Assembly (NCBI GenBank): GCA_033064195.1
Contig: JARBJD010000055.1
Coordinates: forward strand, 124,001-188,000
From: Blattamonas nauphoetae
Taxonomy: Eukaryota > Preaxostyla > Oxymonadida
DNA length: 64,000 nt
Direction of reading: 5' to 3'
The translations under genes were made by a program, and so were the position numbers. Positions 34,081 through 45,290 of this stretch are shown here, piece after piece. Position 1 is the stretch's first letter; each line of letters begins with the position of its first letter. The notes under the pieces were generated by a model. The model was given only the letters and a program-made list of their open reading frames with translations. It had not been told where the DNA came from and did not search any database.

Positions 34081-34531
34081 TAGGCACAGAAATTTACGAC
34101 CAATGCCGTGACATGCCGAGCGACAGCTGGATGTCATTCTTTTACACTCTCATCGCAACCTCAGCGTCAGACAAAGAACACTCGAAACTTCAGTCTCATC
34201 AGTTCAGAGGGACGTGAATATTATGTATCGGAGCATTAACACCTCATTTATTTTCTGAATACGTCTTTCGTTTGATGTTTCTACCCTTCATTTTCTCTTT
34301 TTCTCACTTCATGTTTGAGTCTTGAAAGATCCCTCAATTCTCTGTGATTTCTATTTATTTTCTTTGATTCTCAACATAACTACAGCCCCCATAACATTCC
34401 ACCCAACATCTTCAAGAAATCCTGACCGGAGATCAAAGTTTAGTTCGATACGATGCAGAGGCAGTTTAAAAGAATCGGGGAAGTAATTGAGAGTTAAGAG
34501 AAACTGGTGAGTATCTATATATAAAAGAAGC

Positions 34532-35551
34532 TTATTCAGCCGGTTTATCTTCCTTTGGGGGAGCTTCGCTGCGCTTGGCTTCAGATTCCTTCTTCTTTTC
34601 TGTGGGAGCGAAGGAGAGAGGATATATGGATGAAAAAATGGGAGAGAAATCAAGAAAAATAAAGATAATCAGAAAAGGATAAAATTAGTGCTTGATAGTC
34701 GATCTCCATCGAAGAAAAAGAAGCGAGTGTTGGAATGATCCAAACCCTCAATCTTTGGCTTAATGTTCTTCTCGTAGTATTCCTTTGCCTTAATGTGGAG
34801 TCCGTACTTGAACACCCACGGGAGAGCAGCAGCAACGAAGTACAGAAGCATAGCGAAGAAGAAGTTAGGGAGAATGGCAGCGACGAGGGCAAAGGCCAGG
34901 CAGGCTCCAATCTTGATGAGAAGTTGGATCAGAGCTTCGTTATTGTTTTCTCCTTCCTTCTCTTTGATCTGAGAGGGGGAGAAGGGAGGAGGAAAGTGAT
35001 GTGATGATGGAAATGGAAAACCTTTGGGTTAATTAACGCGAGGCATTCGGCCCAGAATTTAGCGAAAAGATCGACATTGTCATCTTTCCTGGAATGGAGG
35101 AGAGGGAAGATGAGAGAAAGTGTATTTGGCGCGTGAAAAAGAAAAGTGGTGAAAACAATTCAGATTTGACTTTGTCGATGCTAAGCTGCTCAATAACAAT
35201 TTTGATGACGATAGCTTCAATCATTCCAATTCCCAGGTACGCTCCGACTTTCCATTCAGTCTCATGGACAAAGCTGAGAAGATGGGGAAGAGGAGAGGCG
35301 TGTGCGTGAAAAATGAGATATTGAGGGAAAATAGTGGAAAAAATGGAATGATACAAATGAAAAACGATTTATAGATCATACACAATGTTGGCAAAGAGAA
35401 GACCGAAGATAACAGCGTAGTAGAGAATCGATTTGAGAGTGCAAGCTTCAACGAGGATATAGACATATGGGACAAGGTTGAGATTCTTGATAGTATCCTT
35501 GACTCTCGATTTTGTCTGGGCTTTATCGAATTTGGCAGAAATTTTGTCCAT
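34532..35551 (-). CDS. Reticulon-like ER membrane-shaping protein
   Basis: Five exons: 35551-35382, 35273-35157, 35088-35022, 34968-34746 and 34599-34532. They join in frame to 214 residues. The N-terminus is short and basic (MDKISAKFDKAQTKSRVK). Two long hydrophobic hairpin-type regions (LKSILYYAVIFGLLFANIV and LGIGMIEAIVIKIVIEQL; then LAFALVAAILPNFFFAMLLY) flank a hydrophilic loop. The region ending LPWVFKYGLHIKAKEYYEK resembles the end of the reticulon homology domain. The tail is Lys/Glu-rich. Reticulons bend ER tubules. A REEP-type relative is the main alternative. Confidence 0.75.
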
Positions 35552-35566
35552 GATGAATGAAAAAGA

Positions 35567-36584
35567 TCAAACCATTATCCACACACTGGGAGATGTAAAA
35601 GTATTTTGTTTGTGTTCTCGAGAAAAAATGATGGAGATGAAGTGTACTCCAAAAATGATGATTATTTCTTGAACCTGGCCTCCTAATGACGGACGTGAGA
35701 GGCGAGCAATTTCGTCAATTCGGAATGAAGTTCCTGGTCCCCATCCAGAAAACTGAAAAAAGAGGACAATAGAATGACAGAGAAAGATACTCCAATTCGC
35801 ACTGATGAAGGGATTCCTGACAGATAGTGTTCCCCGTACACACCATTCACAAAGAATTGGACCGTTCGAGGTGTTGAGAAAAGATCAACTTCCATTTGAA
35901 TGCAATCTCCTTCCTTCAGTGAAGAGTGGCAATATTCGTATGTATTTGAAGATGGGGTGTTGTAGTGGAGACTGCCGAATTTGTGAAGGCCGATTGAATC
36001 TGAGAAGATGGGAAGAGAAAGAAACAGACTTTTGACATCACATCCCAGATTTTGCTTCTCTTGTGGAAGAGGTGTCGTCGAATCCACCAGACCAACATAG
36101 AACACGCCGAGAGAGTCTGATCATAAAATTATGAAGAACCGAACACACTTGAACATGATTGGATTGTGATCGTGAACAAGAAGGCTCCAGAGAGGAAAAT
36201 ATCATGAAGAATGGCTGATGCAGATTGGCTCAGATTGAAGATATCGTTTTCATCACCAAGGAAAGTAATTACATTGCTATCCACGCGAAAGCGTGAAGGA
36301 TCTGATAAAATGAACGGATGAGCAGGCAAAGGCAATATTTCGGCTCGTGCCCAACTTTGTGTCCGGAACGCCCAGGTTTTCCTACCCCCTCCTCCTAACA
36401 CTACTGGCATGTTCGATAGCAGCTCTATCTCCAGTTTTGCCCGTTTTGCCCTTTCGTCAGGGTCTTCAAATTCGTTCATCATTTCTTCCAGTTCTTTCCA
36501 TTGATCTTCATCTACTTCAAATGACTGGGTTTCGACATTGTTGAGTCGATTTGTTTGTTCTGGCTCGTTTGAAGGTTGTGACAT
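35567..36584 (-). CDS. SPRY/B30.2-type protein, three exons
   Basis: Exons 36584-36149, 36116-35791 and 35752-35567 join to 315 residues. The first intron is 32 nt. Residues 25-60 are acidic and helical. A SPRY-like domain follows (DIFLSGAFLFTITIQS.., GVFYVGLVDS, CHSSLKEGDCIQMEVDL, VQFFVNGVYGEHYLSGIP, then FSGWGPGTSFRIDEIARL). It is only distantly related to the kinase-linked SPRY domains here. If the last 38-nt intron is retained, the protein would instead end HVRH at 35683. The spliced stop lies only 15 nt before the start codon of the reticulon-like gene, which is unusually tight. Confidence 0.65.
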
Positions 36585-37024
36585 GTCTGAATTCTGGTTT
36601 GATCACGGTAATTTCTTTCTTTTGGGACACCATACAATCCGAATTTCCCCAAATTATCAATTGCACTCACCACATGATGACTCAATCAGTTCGGATTTGT
36701 CTTTAAGCTCACAGTTCCGCTCCAATCACTTCGGAAGAAGCGTTTGTCGAACACAAACATTCGTCATACACGTTAAATGTGTGGTTGATGTGGACATACA
36801 CATTTAGAAGCAGAAACGGGATCAGAATCAGCACATCACGACAACAACGTCGCTCCGCTGACCGACGCACTGCTCCGATCATGGAACCAAGAGAGGAGCC
36901 TGAGTGGTCGCAATTGGAAGCTGTCCGATGGATGGTGTGGCTGACAGGGAACACGACCGATGTAGAATATCCAATGAACAATCCAGTTTGCTGGCATTCC
37001 CCTGGAGCCGCTTGTTCGCTAGGC
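36585..37024. other. Unresolved 5' region of the S28 peptidase copy
   Basis: Short coding-like words on the plus strand (for example LTDALLRSWNQERS near 36857) suggest upstream exons of the peptidase gene at 37025, but no consistent splice chain was found. The copy may already be broken here. Confidence 0.3.
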
Positions 37025-37555
37025 TAACCCTTGCAACGATCTCCATCTGACAGCAGGACAGTATTGCGGAGAAACCGTCGACATCGCCCACCAGTCCTTC
37101 ACAACCACCCTGAAGGAACGGATGAACAAGTTTGTGGGGACGATTTTCGAATATTTGGAGACGGACTGCTTCGACTTCTCGTCGTCTCGCGAGCGACTCT
37201 CGTCGGACGTCGTGTCGGAGACGCAGAGCTCCCGACAGTGGATGTACCAAGTGTGCACGGAGTTTGGGTATTTCCAAGTGGCTCCTGCGGAGAACTCGCT
37301 CCGGTCAGCGCTGATCGACTCGCAATACCATCTGGACCTGTGCAAGGCGATCTTCGGGAAGGAGTTTGTTCCCAACATTGAGGGGATCAACAGGCGATAC
37401 GGAGGGTTGGATGTGAAGGGGAACAACATCATCTTCTCGAACGGGGAGAAGGATCCGTGGAAGATGCTGAGCATCCTGAACGCCTCGCTCGCCACACGCA
37501 CATCCACAGCGGGCACATCCAACGGCGGACACGTCGTGCCAGAAGACGGAAGAGT
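37025..37555 (+). pseudogene. S28 serine peptidase copy 1, part before the element
   Basis: Reads NPCNDLHLTAGQYCGE.., SSRQWMYQVCTEFGYFQ, then SALIDSQYHLDLCKAIFG and NGEKDPWKMLSI. These are signatures of the Pro-X carboxypeptidase / dipeptidyl peptidase II family (S28). The Asp in EKDPW is the expected catalytic acid. Coding sequence stops at VPEDGRV where the TIR element enters; the rest resumes at 40308. The paralogue at the right edge is uninterrupted. Confidence 0.85.
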
Positions 37556-37588
37556 GGGGACGACTATAACGCATCCCTCATTTTGACT

Positions 37589-38245
37589 ATAACGCATCCC
37601 CAACCCATAATCGAGCTTTACACGATAGTTGTTCTTTAGAACAGGCTGAAAAGTGGGAATTGGTAAGATTTTGGTCGAATGAGAGTGAATAAAGTGCTTA
37701 AGATGGAAGATCAAAGAACTGGAATCATCTTTGACTTCGATCAACCCATTTGTCACTTTCTTGAAAACAGGAAAAAACTTCGGGGGATACATGTATGACA
37801 ACTGAGTAGGTTCAATAATCAATGAACGAATTACGAACATCAGGTCAAGAGCAGTGCGCGTTGGCGCTGTTTCATCTCCTTATCTTTCTCCAACTCTTCC
37901 GCCTGCTCTCTCTCTCTCTTCGCCCATTTTTATCGAAGCTGAATCATCTGCTGGTTGAGTGTGTGTTTGCTTCGTTCTGTTTTTCCATTTTGAGTTCGCG
38001 ATCCTTCCCATCTTGCCTTTCTTCTCCTCAATTTCAAAACGAGCTCTCGCTCCATATTCCAGTTCCTCATCCTCTTCTTTCTTTCTCAGAGTTCGTGTTT
38101 CACCTTTTTGTTGTTGGAGAGCTTCACGATAGATGCGTTTTCGTTCTGTGTCAGGGATCGGTTCAGGGCGAGAATAGAATACATCACCGTTGTCGGTACT
38201 CCCATTAATAACAGGATCATCTTTCGTCATCGATCGAGTCATCAT
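37589..38245 (-). CDS. Coding-like region inside the 2.75-kb element
   Basis: The minus strand starts MTRSMTKDDPVINGST. It has a charged helical part (DTERKRIYREALQQQK, then LEYGARARFEIEEKKGK) and continues in the same frame, after one interruption near 37880, with LDLMFVIRSLIIEPTQ and MYPPKFFPVFKKV. It looks like a cellular type of protein, not a transposase, so it may be captured cargo. No family is recognised. Confidence 0.35.
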
Positions 38246-39359
38246 TGTTTCGTTGATCTTTCGAGAATTATCGGCGTCGATTTCGTGTCGGCCTGTCTTC
38301 TGAATTACTCCATCCGTTTTAGCGTCCTCCAGATCGTCTTTATCGTTGTCTTCTGCAAATTTCTGGAATTTCAGCTATTCATCTCGTTCTAGTTGTCTGT
38401 GGCGTTCTTTTTCGACGACTTGGGTTGTACGCGAGATGAACATGGAACACATGTTAGGAGAGGCGAGGGAACGAGAGTATCATCCGTTAAGACGGCAGTG
38501 AGCAGGCATGGGATTCGATCAGACCGATCTCACCATTTTTTGATCTCACCTCCTGATTTCTTTCAATTCGCCTCTAAAAGCTTTTCAAAACACAATTTTA
38601 TCTCAAATTTCTCTATCAAAAGTGAAATGATGAATTGTAAAGTGAAGTCAAAAGAAGCCCATTGAAGCTGTTGGATCCTCTTGATTGGAGTTTGAACCAC
38701 AAAAACAAAGAGGATAAACGTGAGTTAAGAGAAGGAAATACTCATCTGACACTTTTTATGTTGGAAATGAGTTCAGCTGGAAGGAGTGACGGACTGTTTC
38801 AAGTTTTGAACAGGTAAAGATGCGTCATCAAACCGTTTTTGCGACAAAAAGAGAGAAGGGAAGTCAATAGAGGTGAAGTGGAATCATTTTGGACATGAAA
38901 TATTCTAAAATCAGAGTGAGAAAACAAGAAAAGTTGGAGAAATAGATACGCTTAAATAGGAGACTGATCTCACCCAAAAATCTCATCGTGAGGTCAAAAG
39001 ATCTCACGATAAGCCTAAATGTACTCACGCCTCCCAACCCTGGCAGTGAGTGTTTGGGAGACTTGGATCGGCTTTAATAATCTTCGCACCAGGGAAGTCT
39101 TTGAGTTGAGAGAAGACAGATCCTTTCGAAATGAATGTTGCTGTTCTGTCCCAAACGCTGTCTCATGTCGACCCCATAGTGTCACCAGCACCGCGAGTAT
39201 TCACATTTGGAGTGGCAGGAGGGGAAATTTCTTGGTTTAGTTGAGATGGACGATAACCGAGCTTGGGGAGTTCAACACGATCTTTCCCGCCTTATGATTG
39301 ATGCAGGTCGGCTGGTGAATCTTCGGTATTGTATCCTCCTCCTGTTTTCATAGATATCT

Positions 39360-39762
39360 CCTTTCTTTCTTGTTGTTTCTGAGAGGAATCGCGATGGAGT
39401 GTTTCGATCGCTGTAAATTTCAATGTAAGATGCGGCTTGCGTGGCCAATCGGACGGGCTCTTGTCCTCCTCAACACTCTTTGGTGTCCCATCTTATTCCA
39501 CAAAACCGGAATACGTTGTGGGGACATATTTGAATGCTTCTGCGTGTTTCATTGAAGCTCTTGGTCTGTCTCTGGAATTTGGTTTGGGCGGAGTCTGTAT
39601 TCCACAAGCCCTATTCAGAGCGTGTCGCATTAGAGCTTCGGCAGTCGTTGGTCGGATTGTCGATAGAGATCAAGGTCAACTCCAAGCTTGAAGTTAATTT
39701 GACATGCACTGCTCCCTTGGCGAACAATAAAGATGGAGATTTTGAGGTCGATTTGAATTAGG
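39360..39762 (+). CDS. Coding-like fragment inside the 2.75-kb element
   Basis: Two overlapping frames look coding: RGQSDGLLSSSTLFGVPS with KPEYVVGTYLNASACF, then SERVALELRQSLVGLSIEI ending DFEVDLN. They would need a frame change near 39580 to form one product. The parent protein is unknown. It may be a decayed captured gene. Confidence 0.25.
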
Positions 39763-40307
39763 ATAATATGCTGATATTGACGATTCTGCTGTTCCTGAAC
39801 AATGTTTAGGCTGCAGATTTGTGCTGAACAGGGAGGTTCTGTAGTGCAAAAACCTCAGAATCATCCAAAAGAAGATTCAGATCGTTCGGGACATCTTGGA
39901 TGGCTGCAGTACTAGAGGCGCACTTGAAGTTGGTCGGAGACATCTAATAATTGGTGGAGAGTCGCGATCGTTTCGATGTGAAAGAAACACGATCGAATCG
40001 AAAAAGAAATGGTTTTGGTGAATCAAAACTCATTCAATAGAAGTCTTGCTGCAGTTCAAACATGTGAATGAAGAGTATCCACGAGGAATGGATTGTGATC
40101 AAACCCATTTATGTAAATCGGTCTGCCTTTTCACCATGAACGAATCTTTCCTCACAGAAATAGTTTTTATCACCGAAATTTGGTTTTCTCTTCTCATTTA
40201 TATCACTCTCACTTCCCAATTTGGAAAACGCATCTCCCATCGTAAAGCTAAACAATGGGTTGGGGATGCGTTATAGACAAAAGAGGGGATGCGTTATAGT
40301 CGTCCCC

Positions 40308-40560
40308 CGGAAGAGTGGAACGGCAGAAGTGGGGCGTGTTTGTGATCAAGGACGGGTCGCATTGTGTGGACCTGCACACACCCGCTCCATCCGACTCCCA
40401 ACCCCTCAAGAATGTCCGACGGTACGAGATCGAGATGCTGAAGGACTGGCTCGCCCAGAATGTCGTCCCCGTTGGCTTCAAGTTCACTGACCCTGTCGTC
40501 CTCGCGTCGGTCGTCACGATTGGTGTGATGGTTGTCGCGTTCATTCTCTCCCTCACATCC
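40308..40560 (+). pseudogene. S28 serine peptidase copy 1, part after the element
   Basis: Resumes at RVERQKWGVFVIKDGSHCVD, which carries the catalytic His (GSHCVDL), then DWLAQNVVPVGF and the start of the C-terminal membrane span (VVTIGVMVVAFI). After that it diverges from the paralogue into unrelated sequence, so the natural stop is lost. Confidence 0.85.
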
Positions 40561-41010
40561 TCACTCCCATCGACCATCCAAATCACGTCTTTCGTCGTCT
40601 CAGGGGATCGTAGCGATCAATCAGACAAAAAGGACTGTCTCCCACGCTCTCCACCAGTGCTCGCTCGCAACGGAATGCGGACCTCGTTTGGAGGAGAACT
40701 GGCTGGATTGGTGGAACTGACGCCGCACTGGATTGCGATCGACGCGAACGACAAGAGGTTGTTGGGGGAGACAGGGGACGCTGTGGAAGGACAGAACGTG
40801 TTTTCCAGTTTGGGGTTTGTGGATTGGAGAAGAATGGTTGAGATGCTGCACGTGTGGAAAGCGGAGTTTCAAGTGTTGGGCTGATCGAGGGGGAGATGGA
40901 GACGAAGCAAGTGAGGTTCTCGGAAGTCAATGCACAGAACGCTCAGCGACTGTTGGAACTGGAACGGCGTCGAACTGTTGCGATCTCGTTTCTGCGCGAG
41001 CCATGCCATC
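40561..41010 (+). pseudogene. Unidentified coding fragment fused behind the S28 relic
   Basis: The plus strand reads ELAGLVELTPHWIAIDAND.., VFSSLGFVDWRRMVEMLH and, one frame over, EGEMETKQVRFSEVNAQ with LLELERRRTVAI. Composition is clearly coding-like but the family is not recognised. It appears to be the middle of another gene joined to the peptidase relic by rearrangement. Confidence 0.4.
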
Positions 41011-41457
41011 CCGCGCTGAGTGTGTCTGTTTCAGTTGTGTGCGAATTGTGTGGATGGGTGTTTTGGGTGTCTTTTGTGTGAGACAGTATGTGTTCATTTC
41101 ACAAAATGAATTACCTTTAAAGTCTGTTCATTCTCCCTCACAACCAGAGCATACAGGCATAACCGTTCACAGAGATCTCACGACATATCGGTTCTGGGTC
41201 CGAGTAAGGATGAGAAGGCGCAATCTGACGGAAAATGTTCAAACAGTTTAAAAGGAGCACAGAAATTCCAATAATGGGCAAATATCCAAGATCAACACAA
41301 TTCAATCCTATGATGCATAAATCCATTGAGAAAAGATACACAAACTGGTTCGTCAACTTTACACGTGCCAGAAAAGTAATGAACCCGATACTCATTCGGA
41401 CGTTTCATTGTGGGGAGATCATAGAAAAACCAAGTACCTAATAACATCATCTTTGAC
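41011..41457. other. Upstream region of kinase copy E
   Basis: No supported gene. It must contain the promoter of copy E if that is still transcribed; no motif shared with the upstream regions of A, F or G was found by eye. Confidence 0.35.
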
Positions 41458-43418
41458 ATGTCAGAATCACTCAAAGTCCCCGATGGATGTGTGTTCTCTT
41501 CCTGCATTTCAATGATGAATCATTTTGTTGATTTCAATGTTTAGATTCCTTTGTTCGAACAATCAACTCTGGTGGCTTCGGAAGTGTTGTGGAACTGATT
41601 GAGAAGTCAACGCAAATACATTATGCGGGAAAGATGATCCCATGTGTGACAGCAAAAGACAAGGAACGAATCGATCGTGAAGTTAATCGACTTCGAAAGT
41701 TCGCGCATCCCGGAATTGTTGGACTGAAAGAATTAGCATCGGTGGGGAATAATCAAGTGATTGTGATGGAACGTGGGGAACAGTCGCTTGCAGATATTGT
41801 GAAAGACCACCGATCGCGTGGAGTTCTTGTGGCTCGCGAAGTTTGTTTTTGAAATGTTGTTTTCTTGTTGATTGTTGTTGATTTTGTTGTTCTTTGGGTT
41901 GGATGTTGTTCTGGGATTGATTATTGTTGTGTTTGTGCTTCTTGTGATTTGAGGTTGTTTATCGAGTGATGGTGGATGTTTCGTCCGCACTGAACTTCAT
42001 GCACAACGATACAAGTGGGGCGACTGCACATGGAGATGTGAAGATGGAGAACATTCTTCTCTTCGGTGGTGGGCACTTCAAACTGTGTTTGTCTTTTTCT
42101 TCTTTCTCATCTTTTCATTTTTCTTTTTATTTCACTTTTTGTTCGTTCAGGTGATTTGGGGGCAGCGGAATCGGAAGATGTGAGCAGCACGCGTTCGGTG
42201 ATGTCTCAACTGTATGTGTCGCCGGAACGAATGGAATCGGAAACAGGAAGGGCGACGTGCTCATCGGATGTGTGGGCGTTGGGGATTGTTCTTCACTGGC
42301 TTCTGTTTGGAGAACCGCCTTTCAAGAGTCAGAATGCGGCTCGGTTGTTTCGTGAGATTGGGTCGTTCCGTGTTTCTCAGATTGGGTCAGAGTGTGGAGG
42401 AGAAGAACGAGCGCTTCTGATGCGAATGTTGGATCCTGTTTGTTTCCTCTCTTCATTCATCTTTTTCTTCGTGAATTGTGTTTTTCTTGTTTTCTGTTCA
42501 GAACCCCGAGACTCGAGTGACGAGTTGTCAATTGTGTTCGTTTGGAGTGTTTCGTTGCCTTGTGAACACTCCCTCTGGAGTTTGGAGACTGAAAGACGCC
42601 GACAACAAAGAACTCCATTCGGAAATCGAGACCTTGAAACAAGAACTCCACTCCAAAGAAGAGATGTTGAAGAACGAACTGGAAATGGAAAAGAACGCCC
42701 GAAAGCGAGCTGAAGAGAAGCGCGTTCGTTTGAAAAGAGAGTTGGCCGAAGCGAGATCGAACCAGACCCAGCCTCCTATTCAGCCAGCACCTCAGTCGAG
42801 TGGAGTTCGTTCAGATGGACCTCTCGCATCGTCTGCAGCAAGACAAGGAACTGTCATCGATCTCACATTGGAGCAGCAGCGATCGAACTGTTCGACCAGA
42901 CGAGATGGACAGTGTCTGGTAATGTCTTCACAAAATCACAATCTTCTGCTTCATCGCTTGTCTCGATCGAGTTTGGGGCAGTTGTGGCTCGTCTGTCACT
43001 CACAATCAAAAAAGGACCGAACGATTTTTTCGAGGTTGGGATCATCTCGTCCAGTTTGAGCAATAAGGCTCTCACGAGCAACTTTTGCTGGTTGAAGGGA
43101 GGAGCAGTATGGAACTTTCATCCAGATTATCGATATGCCAAACAGAACGGGAAAGACACAAACGCTAAATCAGCATGTTTGGAAGGAAGAGAGGGTCAGC
43201 GAGTGGTGTTGGAGGCAGATGGACGAGAAGGAAAGCGAACATTGAAACTGTCGCAAGATGGAGAGACTCAGCCAGTCTTCTTCACGAACATCCCAGTTCC
43301 CTTCCGATTCGCTGTGTACATCTACCAGAACAAAGATGGAGTTGAGATTGAATCAGTCGAAGTTGTGTCTTCGCCGCAGATGGTTGGAGGAACGATTGCT
43401 GTCGCGATGGATGAATAA
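41458..43418 (+). pseudogene. Kinase/coiled-coil/SPRY copy E, frameshifted before SPRY
   Basis: Exons 41458-41488, 41545-41840, 41954-42086, 42151-42437 and 42502-43418 match gene F. All kinase landmarks are intact: NSGGFGSV, HYAGKM, TAHGDVKMEN, CDLGAA, SPE. The exon total is one base short of a multiple of three. At about 42858 the copy reads CTGTCATCGATCTC where F has CTGTCATCCGATCTC. The frame then runs out of the SPRY domain, which is otherwise complete. It may therefore make a kinase plus coiled coil without SPRY, be a recent pseudogene, or contain a sequencing error in a C pair. A dead acetyltransferase follows. Confidence 0.85.
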
Positions 43419-43653
43419 AGAACAACACACCACTTCACACGTTCCTCATTCTGTCCTCTCTTCATTATTCCTTTCACACACACACAAAAACAGTCGAATG
43501 GTGTTTCTGTTCTGAAATGTGAAATGGAAGAGAGGGAGGACTGGTCGAAGAACGGATCGAATCACACTCTGTGTTTGGTCAGGAACAGCGTTCGCAAACA
43601 GCGTTCGAGAAGTCGAGTGACCCAATCATCGGTCTCAAGAGGAATCGACTCTC

Positions 43654-43935
43654 ATGGAAGGATTGGACATCAGATGGACAACACCAGGTGTCGTGTCCCC
43701 AACCACAACAGAAAGCAGAACTGTTCGAACTCCGCACGATTGTCTTTCTGCACGAGCAGCCACTCTCCCATCCCAACCAATTCGACCACATCGACGTCCG
43801 CTCTCATCAATGTCCAATCACTCACTCCGACAACAAACTCGTTCGATCCTCGCCAATATGCCCACATTCACAAGAAGACGCGTGCGTGTTGGATCGCATC
43901 GCAGTGATGGAGGAGTTCCGACGAAACAGGAGGGG
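43654..43935 (+). pseudogene. GNAT acetyltransferase pseudogene behind copy E
   Basis: Start MEGLDIRWTTPG, then in a second frame ELRTIVFLHEQPLSHPN, HQCPITHSDNKLVRSS and DACVLDRIAVMEEFRRN. Homology ends at about 43935, inside the acetyl-CoA-binding loop. It gives the uninterrupted version of the target site used by the 6.8-kb element. Confidence 0.85.
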
Positions 43936-45290
43936 ACGATGTGTTGGAGCCAGACGAGAGCGTGCAGGTGGTCGCACGAACACATCGAATCTGGAGAGCA
44001 GCTGCTTCAATTCGGGAATGGAAAGGTGTTGAGATGATTTCGCTGTCGCTGTCAGGCGAGGTGGCATTCGTGTTCTGGACTTGTGATTGACAATTCCATG
44101 CAGAAGCTGACGATGTGAAGCGAGGCGAATCGAAACTTGATGTGTCAGTCTCTGTGTCGGGTGCAGAAGCGGAGGGAGAGGGACGACGGGTGAGAGGGTG
44201 GTGTTGGAGTGTTCACCATCTGCATCCGTCTCATCCTCTCCTCCACTCCACCCACACGCCCCTCTCCTCTCTCCCCATCGCCACACCCTCTCTCCCTTCC
44301 TCTCCCCGAAACTCCATCCCGACCAAACACACTTCACCACTCTCTCAAATCTTTCCTTCAGCAAGCTGCGATGTGTTCCGCATCTCCTCATCAATCCGTG
44401 CTTTCGGTGTGTCTCCCCGCTTGCCACACACAACTCCCTTTTCCGCCCTCACCATCCATCATCGGCGTCATCAACCTCCAAAACGGCTCCGATTCACTCC
44501 CATCCGAGTCCAGCCACACTTCTGTCAAATCCAACGACGATGAAGAGACTGTTGGGCGTCGACCTCCCCCTTCCCGACCACCCCATCGGCGAGGGAGTCC
44601 ACCACAGAATCCCTCCCACTTCGACCATCTGGCTCTGGCTGTGTCCAATCCTTCCAAGCGACAGGAGAGAGAGAGAGCGCAAGTGGAACGGCGTACACGA
44701 GGAGTGGCAGGACAGGAGAACACGACCCCATGTCGAGCATCAGAGGCTGTGTGGGGCGAGGGTGGAAAGTGGAGAAAGTGGAGAGGTGTCCATGTTGCCG
44801 TGCGGCTCTCGTCGCGCGGTCGCTGTGTCTGCTCCGTCTGCCGAAGAGGAGACCCTGCGAACGACGGCGATGAGAAGAACGACGACGATGGGTTGGAGTG
44901 CATCGAAGGCTCGTTCGACATTTCGATCGCTTCACAGCACATGCACTCCTTGTTCCTCACTCCCATCCCAATCGAAGACACCACACACGACACTCCGTCT
45001 CCCGTCCGCTTCTCCTCCTTCTCCTCTTTCACACTCGCCTCGTTTGATTCCCTCTCAATCGCAACATTGGTCCATCCTGTTCCTTCAATTGCTGTCCACA
45101 AGACTCATTCGTCCTCGCCGCGCCGTTCGTGCCCAGTTCAGTCTTCCGAGTCTTCGAAGTGCGGATCCGTCGTCGTTTGTCAACTCTGCGGGAGACTGTG
45201 CCGAAGGAGAGGGGGAGCGTTGGGAAAGGCGGCTCAAGACATGCTGCGTTTGGGATGCGAAGGTTCGTTGAATTGTTGATTCATGTTTTC
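43936..45290 (+). pseudogene. Decayed Ser/Pro-rich tract
   Basis: Two long overlapping plus-strand frames (44198-45271 and 44209-45279) are both open because of strong compositional bias, so openness is not evidence of coding. Near 45160 one reads SADPSSFVNSAGDC, a phrase that resembles the N-terminus of the lineage family represented at 47.14 kb. This is a weak hint that degraded copies of that family make up the tract. Confidence 0.3.

Larger units (their letters stand above)
37556..40307. mobile_element. 2.75-kb TIR DNA element with 9-bp target duplication
   Basis: Terminal inverted repeats of about 66 bp (37556-37621 and 40242-40307) start GGGGACGACTATAACGCAT and each contain the unit GACTATAACGCATCCC twice. 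The 9 bp CGGAAGAGT occurs at 37547-37555 and 40308-40316, and once in the empty site of the paralogue near 63626. The GGGG start and 9-bp duplication fit Mutator-like elements. No transposase domain was recognised. Confidence 0.9.

Noticed and set aside
37019-37840. 273-codon minus-strand frame running from the 2.75-kb element into the peptidase gene
   Set aside because: The part below 37556 is antisense to S28 peptidase coding sequence; only the part within the element could be coding.
45128-45240. SADPSSFV phrase as proof of an intact family member on the plus strand
   Set aside because: A short match in a Ser-rich biased frame; the surrounding sequence does not continue the family.
44198-45279. 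Two long overlapping plus-strand frames of about 357 codons
   Set aside because: Both are open because of composition; neither shows conserved motifs throughout, and splice signals do not support either.
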